A stretch of 64,000 nt of DNA, taken from contig CM035437.1 of the NCBI GenBank assembly GCA_020310875.1, forward strand, positions 51,799,527 through 51,863,526, read 5' to 3'. The notes beneath the pieces were generated by a model that saw only the letters and a program-made list of their open reading frames with translations, did not search any database and had not been told where the DNA came from. The stretch comes from Ceratopteris richardii. Lineage: Eukaryota; Streptophyta; Polypodiopsida; Polypodiales; Pteridaceae. Positions 34,704 to 45,300 of the stretch are shown here, piece by piece; within the stretch, counting starts at the first letter, position 1, and every line of letters starts with the position of its first letter. Both the position numbers and the translations under genes were made by a program.

Positions 34704-35333
34704 TTATAACCATAAGAAAAAATAGCAAAAAAAAATACACCAATAGAAAAATATGAGAAGAAATGTAGACTAAGAGATAGAGAACTCAAACTCTAGAATT
34801 TCCAAGATGATGAAGTTGCAAAGTTGGTGTTCTCCACCTATGCACTCCCAATATGGAGATTAGATGGAAATCTAGACAAATTCTAGATGAACGGCTTCCA
34901 AGTGTGCAATGGCTTCCTACAACTTTTCATAATCCATGCTTATATAGCATTTACAATGGGAGTTTATATAGACGAACTTAGTTGCTAAACATAAAATGGC
35001 CATAAAAATATAGTTTTGACAATATTTACATGGCCCATCTGCACCCCCCCCCTCCCATAAGCGTTCTATGGGAGAAATTGCATGGCACCACAAGGTTTTA
35101 TTTTCACCTTGAATGGAAACCCAATGGACCCAAAGTTTATGCCCTACCTAAATTCATGGCTTGACTCACAAAGATCATCTATTACAATCAACGATCACAC
35201 AATGACCTCATCTAACTTGGAAGTTAGGATCCACACATATTAGGGCTCTCAAAATGACATGGGTGCCTTATAATTTTAAGCACCATGGATCATTTGTGGT
35301 TAGTTGAGGGTGGACAATCCATTATATCTAACA
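34704..35333 (-). repeat. 3' LTR of copia G
   Basis: Ends ATATCTAACA, the reverse complement of the C LTR start, next to the polypurine tract. The start is uncertain by some tens of bases. Confidence 0.65.
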
Positions 35334-35341
35334 CCCCCCTG

Positions 35342-37940
35342 AATTTTACCCTAGGGTAAACTACTTCCTTGAACTTATACCAAACTTTGGAAAGTTTCAA
35401 TGAAGTTTCTCATCCCAAGAGCCTTGACAAATATGTCCACTCTATTTTTTTTATTTGGGAAATAAGTTATCCAGAGCATCCCATCCTCAACCAACTCACA
35501 CACATAATGATACTAAATTCCTATTTTCTTGTTACATGCATGGAAAAAAGATTTTTGGTGATGGCCATGCAACTTTGGCTATCACACTTCAGCTTTGTAG
35601 CCTCTTGACTTTGTATTTCTATGTGCCATAGGATAATCCTCAATCATATTGCTTCCCTTGTTGCAAAATATGTTGCTTTGTACTCAAGTATAGTGGAATC
35701 TAATATTATATTTGGTTGCTTCTTAGTTCCAAGAGAAAATCCAAAATCCTAAAGAGAAGCAATATCCAGAAACTGATTTTCTGGTATCAATATCTCTTGC
35801 CCAATCAAAATCATAGTATCCAACTATGAATAATCCTTTTTCATAGTGAATATTGTAATCAATGGTTCCTTTCACATATTGATTATTCATGTACTTGCCT
35901 ACCAATGAGTTTGGCAATGTTTATTAGAGAACTTGCTCACTAATCCAAGAATAATGTAGGAGATATTTGGTTTGCTATTACATAACTAGATGAGGCTTCC
36001 AATTAATTTCCTATATCTTCCAATATCCACTAGAGTTGAATTATCTTCAATAGATAATTTTTTATTGACCTCCATAGGTATAGAAATCTTCTTTTAATCC
36101 TCCATGTCAAATGCCTTCAGAATGTGTCTCACATACTTTTGTTGAGAGATGAAAATCTTCCATGGTTCCTATCATACTTCAATGCCTAAGAAATAATGCA
36201 TTAAGCATAAGGCTGTCATTTCAAATTCTGAACTCAGGGCATTTTTTCTTTGTTGAAAAAGAGCATCATCATTTCCAATGATCACATGGTCATGTAAATA
36301 AAGTACAATCACAATTGGTCTTCCCTCTTCTCTTTAGAACATATAAATTAGTGTCAAAAGCACACCTTTGGAATTGTAAATCCAAGAGATGCTTATCCAT
36401 CCATTGGTACCATACTGTAGGGGCTTTTGTTAGCCCACATAATGCCTTATTCAGCTTATATACATTGTTCTATGAATGGGGATCCTCAAACTTAAGTGGT
36501 TGAGACAAACAAGTCTCCTCGGTCTCCATTCAAAAATGCTGATTTGACATTCGTGTGATAGAGTGACCATCTTTTATGAGCAAGCATATCTAGTACTACT
36601 TGGATAGTAGTCATCCTTTCCATTAGAGGAAATGGTTCACAAAATTCAATCCATTAGAATTGTGAGTAGCCCTATGAAACAAGTCTCGCTTTGCACTTCT
36701 CCAAAGTACCATTAACCTTGTACATTACCTTTCAAATCCACTTAGTGCCGCTGAATTTGTGCTTAGGGGATCAATCCATTAGCTCCCAAGTTCCATTCTT
36801 CATGATATTATTGTATTTTTTTTGCATGGTAGCCCTCCAATTGAAATCATGGAAAGGCTCTTCCACATTTATTGGCTCCTTTGCTTGTTCTTGAATGAGC
36901 TCAAACATTAAGGTTGTGTTTACAGTATGGTCTCTTGCACATCTTTATGCTCCATTATATATGGTTCCCTTGCTCAACTGCAATATGTTCTAGTGATTGT
37001 GGGATGGGGTTTTTAGAATTATAAAGTTATCTCACCAATGTGGCAATGACTTTTCTGTTTGGGGGACTACATGTTGGTGAATTTCAAACTCATCATCTAA
37101 AGATGTTGCTTCCTTCTCTTGTGTAGAAGGGATGACTATTAGGATAGGCTCATAGTGGATTTCCTCTTCACCTAATGATAAAGTGGAAGTTCTCTTTTCA
37201 TCCTCAAACACCACATTGTGACTCGCCATGATCTTCTCAGCCTCACGGTTGTATAACTTATAAACCTTCTTGTCCTCAATGTATCTTAAGAAGATACATT
37301 TGATGTTTTTTAGTTAAAGCTTTTTGTTCTCCCTATTTGAAGCATATACATAACATTAAATTCCAAAAACTTTGAAATGGGAAACATATGGCTTTTTAAT
37401 AGTGTAGGCCTCTTGTGGATTTTTTCCATCAAATGTCTTGGTGTAACTTTGATTCAATATTTAGATGATAGTGTTGATGACATCTATCTATAGTTGATTA
37501 GGCAAATATTTCCCTTCAACATGCATCACACCATCTCCTTGATGGTTCGATTTCATTGTTTTGCAACATTGTTTTTTTGATGTCTATATGCCACTATAAG
37601 TTGATGCTTGATTCCTTTATTGTTGCATAAAGCTTGAAACTCTATTGATGTAAACTTACCACCACCATCTATGTTGAATTTCCCCATTGTCTTTGTTTCA
37701 TTTTCCACATGTTGTAACAATTAGTTAAACTCATTAAAAGCTTGAGCCTAATGAGAAAGGAAGTACACCCACATCTCCTTATTATATACATTGATGTGTA
37801 ACATGAAGTAGGAAGATCTGACCAAGGCTTCAGTATGCATCTTACTGTACAAGTCAAGATGTGCCAAATTTAGAGGATAAACATGATCTATTCTTTCTTT
37901 CTTGTGGAAATGAATTTCTCTATTGCTTGCCCATCATGAA
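35342..37940 (-). pseudogene. copia G pol remnant
   Basis: RNase H (DIDTRKSVSGYCFSL near 35770) is preceded by a decayed RT between about 35950 and 36900 and a linker (MASHNVVFEDEKRTS near 37229). Integrase remnants lie further up to 37940. Only short frames survive. Confidence 0.65.
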
Positions 37941-37944
37941 AGTC

Positions 37945-38950
37945 TCACATGGTTCCCATGTCTGCAATTGATGGTGGGTGTGCAACCATACCCTTGCAAT
38001 GCATCTCCTTTTGTATAGGATATCTAATATGTTCAAATATCTTATGCCATAGCTTACTTTTGTCCACACTTGTAATGGTTGTAAGAGAAGATAACTCATA
38101 TAGGTTGTTCCTCCTTATGCAAGTCCCAACAATGTTGTTGTTACATCCTCTTAGAGTGGGAGATTCTCCCTTGAACTTATTTTTGCCATGCTTCTTTTGG
38201 TCCCCATATTTTGAAGAACCAATTTTTCCCCTTTGGCATTTCTTGTGATGCAAAATCTTTTCTGTTGCTGCCACTCCATGCCTTAAGTCACAACTTCTCC
38301 TCCATAAGGCACTACATTCTTCAAAAGTTAGACATTGAGGTCTAATTTGAGTCTTGGGAGAAAGTTCCAAACCATCCAACTTTGGTAGAAAAATTTGAAG
38401 ACAATGTCTAGCTAGCTCATTGCTTGACTTCTTTATGCCTGCTCTTGCCATTTGATCCCATAGATTCTTTATGCGAGTGATGAAAAAGGATGCAATCTCC
38501 ACACTAGCAAATGTTTGTACTACTATCTAATTCTCCAATTTTTTAGCCTATATCTGATTGCAAGTTTCATATTGATCTCTCAATATGTTCCACGCTTCAA
38601 AAGCTTTAGTAATATGTTGAATTGAATTCAAAACAATGTCTGTAGTACTTGTAACTAGAGCACATAGTGGTTCTATGTTTCTACATTTCTAGGTATGTAC
38701 AAAATCAACATCGAGAGGAATTATATGAGCAGGATTATCTGGATCATGTGTTTCTTGAGGCCCGTGATTAGTCCCAAGTATAGTCTTTAGAAGATTATAT
38801 GAATCGAGGATAGAAGTGATTTTAGACTTCTACAAAGCATAATTTGTACTATCAAGCTTATCTTCTATGAAGGTTGGTGGTCAAATCTATAATGTTGGGA
38901 TGAATGGCATCATTGTTGGTCCCACTTGTGCTTCACCAACTCTTGTTGAT
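37945..38950 (-). pseudogene. copia G gag remnant
   Basis: The 185-codon frame 38502-37945 reads FITRIKNLWDQM, then KKSSNELARHCLQI and TQIRPQCLTFEE, closely following C gag. Further upstream, pieces of the gag N-terminus are visible to about 38950. The frame then runs into sequence with the integrase-zinc flavour (LWHKIFEH), so protease is shortened or scrambled. Confidence 0.7.
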
Positions 38951-39071
38951 TAACTATCTTCATTTCGAGTCATAAATGATGACGCACCACTTGACATCTA
39001 TCCCTTATCATTTAAACATCTATGTTTCTTCTTCTTCTACACCACTTAGAGCCTCCTGATCTCTGATATCA

Positions 39072-39565
39072 TGTAAGACAACATAGCACAATGGAATAGA
39101 CAAATAGATAGAGATGAGAAGAAGGCATAATGAAGGATAGAGAACTCAAATTCTCAAACTGACAATCTAACTACAAATATGGTTTTATCCACATGTGAAC
39201 TCCCAATGTGGAGATTATATGGAAACCTAGACGAACTCTAGATGAAGGGCGTGTTAATGCACAATGGCTCACTAAATCTTTGCATATGCCATACTTATAT
39301 AGAATTTACAATAGGACATAGATTGAGGCATAGAGAACTCAAATTTCAAAGAGAATTGTGGCTACAAAGATGCAATTGTCCACCTACACACTCCCAATAT
39401 GGAGCTTAGATCAAATCTAGACAAGCTCTACCTCTAGATGAATGGCTTACTAAAACTTTGCATAGGCCATGATTATATAACTTTGACAATGGGAGTCGGT
39501 ATTGACAAACATAGCCAAGATAGATAAAATAGTCAACAAAATAAAATTTTGACAATAACCCCATT
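39072..39565 (-). repeat. 5' LTR of copia G with an internal duplication
   Basis: Starts TGTAAGACAACATAG next to the primer site. A block of about 190 bp occurs twice in tandem (about 39145-39320 and 39335-39495), each from ATAGAGAACTCAAAT to the TATATA region and GACAATAGG/GACAATGGG. Confidence 0.65.
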
Positions 39566-39610
39566 TTCAAAAGTCCTATTATCTTGGCCCTACTGGTTGC
39601 AAAGATCACA

Positions 39611-39720
39611 CTATTGGTCAGAATACCGTAATGATAGTCTACAACACCCAAGTGAACTATCTATGCTATTAGAGTGGAGTAGATAGAACTACTAGAGTTC
39701 CTAATTCAACTACTTGCAAT
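39611..39720 (-). repeat. LTR fragment related to gypsy H
   Basis: TTGGTCAGAATACC, then CAACACCC, then TATTAGAGTGGAGTAGATAG matches the outer end of the H LTR at 57099-57190. It could be the 3' LTR end of the degraded gypsy I. Confidence 0.55.
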
Positions 39721-40639
39721 GAACTCATCATCACACTAGATATTGAGAGGTGGCCAAGCACTTCTTAGTGAAGTGGACATTCACTCATAATGATTATTGG
39801 CCTCTAGGTGGACTACTAAACTCTCTTGCATCAATTTATACAAATTAAGTTGATGTATGATCATGTAGGTTAAGTTTTATGGTTTAGCCAAATTCAAATA
39901 TATAAGCTTGGTTTATTCCACTCATTAGTGTGTCAATCAATGTGCATAAATTCTTAATTATACCACTTAAAAATATATTGGTCATGAGAAGACAATCATT
40001 TCATTTTAGTTTCAAAATGAGCAAGGTCATCATACCTCACTTAGAGCACCAATTGAATCATTGAAGACATTGTATCTACATTCAATTGACCTGAGTTTTT
40101 GTTTATCTTCACAAATAACTACAATTGCTAATGAATCAATGAGGCAATTCTCTACTACACACTTGAATATATTCGTGAAAGAGTGGGAGAATATTGCAAA
40201 TGATACTAACCATTTGCTACTTCAATCTTCTTCACGTGCAATCAAAATAGGGGGGTTTTCCTATAAGAGGTTTCAGATAATTTCAATTTAGAAAAATCTT
40301 GGTACCAATATAGCACTCGACATGCTTTGGTGGATCTCAAACCTAGATTTTACACTTTTTCCATGGATTGATTGAACAAATCCTCAAGTTTATGGCCTCT
40401 AAAATCTTCCAAGTGCTCATCATAGGTTGATTCAGCTTGCATTGCAAAGTGTGCACAAGTTGTTAGACTATGGAGAACTATAGCAATGTTCTTCTTGGGA
40501 AGTAGGTGCCAGTTGGGAGGCATCATAAATAACAGCCTTTGCTTTTGTTGTTGCTAAACAATCTTGAAGTTCAACAATTGTTTGCAAATATTGTTTAGAG
40601 ACACTATTAAGTTGTTGTTGCATATCAAAAAGTTGTTGT
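39721..40639 (-). other. Decayed DNA with a helix-rich frame interrupted by A2
   Basis: The minus-strand frame ending at 40468 reads QQQLNSVSKQYLQTIVELQDCL before the A2 insertion point, which suggests a coiled-coil fragment. It may be part of the 3' region of gypsy I. The rest shows no gene. Confidence 0.35.
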
Positions 40640-40644
40640 CTTTC

Positions 40645-40876
40645 TGTTGGAGATAGACGTCTGCGGAAGCACGCGAACAACACAAGGAAGAAGAAGAAGC
40701 TTGGAGCACAAACACACAATACTGAATGTATTAATAGAGAATGTACAAAGATAAGTAGCCCATTAGGGCAATAGGCGTATATACAAGCCAGGGGAAAAAA
40801 ACCTCCTAAAGAGGGAAAAAAAGTGCCCCGGCGGTCCTAGTGTGTTCACACACATCACTACCTAAATATATCAACA
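40645..40876 (-). repeat. 3' LTR of copia A2
   Basis: On the plus strand TGTTGGAGATAGAC..ATATCAACA. Followed by AATCCCCCC, the complement of the polypurine tract, which B then splits from the coding region. Confidence 0.95.
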
Positions 40877-40887
40877 AATCCCCCCTG

Positions 40888-41183
40888 TGTTACCGTTAGT
40901 GTCCATGTGAAAGGCCAAATGGCCACCGGACACTTCTTTGTATATGTTCTTTAATAAAACATATAGTGGCCTGGTCAGTCACAGACTGTAAGTTCGACCG
41001 CATATGTAAGACCTAAGAAGTCCGTATTCGTGCTCCCTGTGTAGTGATTTTCTGCGTATTCTACAACCTCTGTGCGGAGTACTGTGTGTGGCGTCAGGAG
41101 CTCGTTTTTCTACTCCGAGCATATCGTCGTGGAGCTCTCGAGAAGGAGAGTGCAGTGTGGTGCATCGCCATCAAAATACTTCA
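40888..41183 (+). repeat. 5' LTR of copia B
   Basis: 296 bp, TGTTACCGTTAGTG..AATACTTCA. Confidence 0.95.
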
Positions 41184-41184
41184 C

Positions 41185-41196
41185 TGGTATCAGAGC
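41185..41196 (+). promoter_or_regulatory. Primer-binding site of B
   Basis: TGGTATCAGAGC one base after the LTR, initiator tRNA-Met type. Confidence 0.9.
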
Positions 41197-42388
41197 AGTT
41201 CGAGGCAAAAAGCCTTGTTCCTTTTGTGCGAGCGAAGCGACCCCCCCCCCAGGCTTTCTCCAAGGCTTACGACTAAGGCGGCGACCAAGGCATAGACCTT
41301 GGCATACCTTGTCATCCAAGTCATCGAAGTCACCATTGGATGCGCGCGAGGGAGGACCTCAACGATCAAGGAATATAGAGGTTCCCGGTACTTCCCGGGA
41401 GGTCACCCATCCCAGTACTGTTCCCCCCAGAGCTCGCTTAACCGTGGCAATCTCTTGCCACTAAGCTACACTCTTGTGGTGTTTGAAGAAGGGGAAAGAC
41501 TAAGGTTGACATTACCTTGAACAAGTTTTGGTCCCTCAAAGCTTCATTTTTGCTTTTAAAGCCTATTTCTGAAGCAATTTTGGGGTGTTTTTGGAGCCAT
41601 TTCGGAGTACTTTTGCACGTAGTTCTCTTCACACAGGTCCAAGAACATCAAGAAGAGTGTTCCTTGTACTTCTCACACAATAAATATCAACCTTTGGGGC
41701 TGTATTTTCAGCCACAATCGTAAAACTACAGGTTTCTTGAGGGGTTTTCAGTTTTGGTGGGAGCAATCGCTGCAAATTTATGCAGGTTTTTAAAGCCTAA
41801 AACATCAGAGGTGACAGACACTTGCAGGTGTTATTGGCTAGTTTTTGGGCTGTGTATTCAGCCTTTCAGTGTCATTTTACTGCATATATTGAGCACATAT
41901 ACACCATGTACGCTTCTATGGATACCGCTTATGTACGTCCATGTGGGCATTGATATGGCGGTTACGTTCTTTGCATAAAGCCTTTTACGTTTGATAAAGA
42001 GGGTCGTGGTGAGGTTTTCTTAACTGGGAGACACCCAGATGTCGGGGTCTCTTCGGTGATGCAGGTGGAAGACTTACCCAGCCTCGCCATAGGAGATGTA
42101 TGATAGTTGTTCATAGGTGCTCGATAAGCCTAGTTGCCTTCTATTGGGTAACTGATTATATGCAGTGGAGTCAGTGATTCACTATGCAGGTAGACATGTC
42201 AGTACTTGCAGTTTTATGATACTTTGACACTGGTCATATGCTAATATTGCAGAGGATACTCTGGCAAAATTTTTCCAGATTTCTGGTTTAGTCAACTATA
42301 TAGTGGTCGATTTACTCCTTGATACACTTATTTGTTGGTGTTTGGACTCTTCTAGCTCCATTATCATTCTATTAAGTTCTCTACGATC
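41197..42388 (+). other. Leader of copia B, non-coding
   Basis: 1.2 kb between the primer site and gag. It holds the 5S-like segment and no convincing frame; several short ATGs precede gag. Confidence 0.7.
41376..41475 (-). other. 5S rRNA-like segment fused to a tRNA-like A box
   Basis: On the minus strand GGGATGGGTGACCTCCCGGG and flanking bases match the conserved 3' half of plant 5S rRNA (AGTACTNGGATGGGTGACC, then CTGGGAAGT). A matching GTTAAGCG-type block lies just upstream. Upstream again, GTAGCTTAGTGGCAAGAG resembles a tRNA A box. The full 5S 5' half is absent, so this is a derived sequence and not a 5S gene. It could be a SINE or a captured pol III promoter. Confidence 0.6.
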
Positions 42389-45300
42389 ATGGCATCAGAG
42401 GTCTCAGGCACATCCGGTGGATCAGGGTCTAGTGCTAGCGTTCCGAGGAGGAGCTATAACTTGCAGGGCAAAGACCATTTTGAGATCCGAAAATTTGATG
42501 GCACAAACTTTGCTCTATGGAAGAATCAGATTAAAGATGTGCTGATTCAAAGAAGGCAATGGAAGCCAGTAAATGGGATTTCAAAGAAGCATGCTGACAT
42601 GGATGAAGATGATTGGGATGAGTTAGATGAAATGGCCAGGTCTACCATTCGCTTGCACCTAGCAGATAATGTTTACTTTACAGTATTAGACTGTGAAAGT
42701 GCAGAGGAGCTTTGGAAGAAGTTATGCAATACATATGAAAAAGAGACGGCATCAAATAAAGTATATCTGATGAGAAAATTATACGACCTTCGTATGAAGG
42801 ACACAGATAGTGTTGTTGCTCATCTAAATGAGTTTGATGCCATATTCTCCCAGTTACAGACTCAAAAAATGGATATGGACAATGAAATGAAAGCAGTATT
42901 GCTGTTATGCACCCTGCCATCATCATGGGATACATTTTGCACAGCTATTAGCAATAGTGCACCAGGTGGTAAACTCGTCTATGATGACATATGTGGAGCA
43001 CTCTTGAGTGAGGAGATTCGTAGAAAATCTATGGTTGGCACTCAGAGTGGAGATGCATATAATGTTCGTGATTCTTACCAAGGAAAGAATCAACAACGTG
43101 GCAGGAGCAAGAACAAGGAAAAGAATGGTCAACGGAATAAGAGCAGAAGTAAATCAAGCAAGAGGGATATTGAATGCCATTATTGTCATAAGAAAGGACA
43201 CATGAAGAAAGACTGTTATGCATTAAAGAATGCTAAAGGTAAAGGACAGAATGTTGATGGGCATGTTAAACAGTTACCTGCACCATCCACTTCGACTGTG
43301 AAGATTGAAGAAATTAATGCTATTTCTGATGATGCTGATGTGTTGACACTTGATAGTACTGTGCCATCTGAGGCACTTATGACTGATTCTCTTTCCCACA
43401 CCTGGCTCCTAGATTCTGGTGCTTCTTTCCATGTGACACCACATAGAGAATGGTTCTCTAATTATGCAGCAAAGTCTCTTGGTACCGTGAGACTTGGTGA
43501 CTCTTACCAGTGTGATGTTGTGGGGATTGGAGATGTGGTTGTGCAGTTCATTGACGGTTCAAAATTTACTATGCATAATGTACGCCATGTACCTCAGTTA
43601 TTGTTGGAGCAAGTCTATGACAAGCCTAAGTATTGGCTTGAGTCCCACAAAGTCATAAAAGAAGCTTCAAAATGAAGACTATGTAAAGTTCACTTGTGAA
43701 CTACCTCTTGTAACTTTTGAAGAGTTTACTTAATGTAAAAGTAAGAGAATCTTAAGTGGTTGAGTCCACTTGATCAGGAATGGAAAGAGGAGCCACGAAT
43801 TCGTGATTTGTGGTAGGTAGAGAATCAAATCAATCATTGATTGATTGGAGAGTGATTGAGGGAAGTTAGCCTCCCAAACTCAACTATAAATAGATGGCAG
43901 TTTTAGTCGTGGTTAGAGAGACCTATGTGAAGACCTCCAAGAGCTGAGCTTTATGCCATATCAAGGTGTGATTACAAGGCACACATATGTATCAGTAAGT
44001 CATTGTATTGTACAAGAAATATACTTTCATTTTCATGATTATTTGGTTTCATCTTTCCATGTTCTTGTGAAGTGTACTACTCACTACCATTACTCTCAGT
44101 TTTCTCAGTCAGCTTGCAGAGATGTTTTCTCTGAGCTTGGTGCATCATTTTTAGTGATTTAACTTGGTAAAGTTAGCTCTATAAGTCTACTATATGCTCA
44201 TAAATTTTCATATCATTTGGATGTTGCAATCTTCAGTTATGTTCATTTGAAGTCAACAGGGTCTGTTCATCTTCACCTCTCTGTCAGGTACCCAACTTTT
44301 TGACTCATCTTGTCAGAGGCATTTCTCAATGGTTACTTATCCAAATTCAGTGATTTAAAGCTTGTTGGATTCAGCCTACTGTCTAGTATAACCATACAAA
44401 TTTTCATAATCATTGGATTTCTACATTTTGAGTTATGTTGATTTTTCTTCTCACTGGTCTATTTCTGTAGCAGCCCGTGAAAATCGGGATGATGTCATCA
44501 CTTGTTAAAACTCATTCTCAGTGTGTGCTTTGTTATTTTTTATGAGATTACTCTTGAAAGTTAGCTCTTTAAGTTACCTAGACTTCCCCAAGAGGAATTA
44601 AGCTAATTGCTGCTGTGCTCAGAGAATTATGTAAAACACTGGACAAGTGTATGAACCAAGAATAGCAAGTTTTCACCTCTGAGCTAACTACAACTTATCT
44701 GTTTTGATCTATCTTTTTGAGAGTGATCTTCCAAGGTACATAGGGTGTCTAATACATCCATTGGCAAGCTAAAAGGGCCCACCATATACTCCTGGAGTTC
44801 AATTGGCTGGTGTAGATCAAGGATTTTGCAACACCTCTTCATCTTCAAGCACATACCTATCCATCTCTTCACAGTTATCACGCAGTTTGATGTCAGTTGG
44901 TCAACTTGATGACCTTGGTTACAAGGTGGTCTTCTATGCTCAGTCCTTTCGTATATCAAAGGGCAATATGGTTATTGCAAAAGGAAGGAAAGTTGGCTCA
45001 CTTTACCCTTTATTTGTATCACAGAAAGAACACTTGTTAGCTGTTACTGAACAGCCTGTGGCTTGTATTTGGCATGGTCGTTTGGGCCATATATCTCGTA
45101 GTGGAATGGAAAATCTTTCTCGTTCTGGCTACTTACCTGTGTTATCTTTCTCTGATTTTTCATTTTGTGAGCATTGTCAATATGGAAAGCAAACCAGAAA
45201 TGTGCATAAAACGCACATTGACTCTTCAATTCAGCCTTTAGATCTTGTCTATACAGATGTGTGTGGTCCTATGCCCACTAGGTCCTTAGGTGGTTCTCTT

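Larger units (their letters stand above)
34704..39565 (-). mobile_element. Ty1/copia retrotransposon G, degraded relative of C
   Basis: Minus-strand remnants with the same gag and RNase H as C. LTR-like ends align with the reverse complement of the C LTR; for example GATAGAGAACTCAAA and CTCCCAATNTGGAG occur in both. A polypurine tract (complement of CCCCCCTG at 35334-35341) and a primer-like TGATATCAGAGATCAGG (39071-39055) mark the internal region. Unlike C, it retains sequence between gag and RT. Stops and frameshifts are frequent. It is older than C. The left boundary is approximate. Confidence 0.75.

Noticed and set aside
41376-41475. A functional 5S rRNA gene
   Set aside because: The 5' half of 5S is missing and the internal control region is incomplete; only a derived segment is supported.
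43602-44873. E as an intron of the B gag-pol gene
   Set aside because: It has TG..CA ends and an exact 5-bp target duplication, and begins TG rather than GT, so an LTR insertion explains it.
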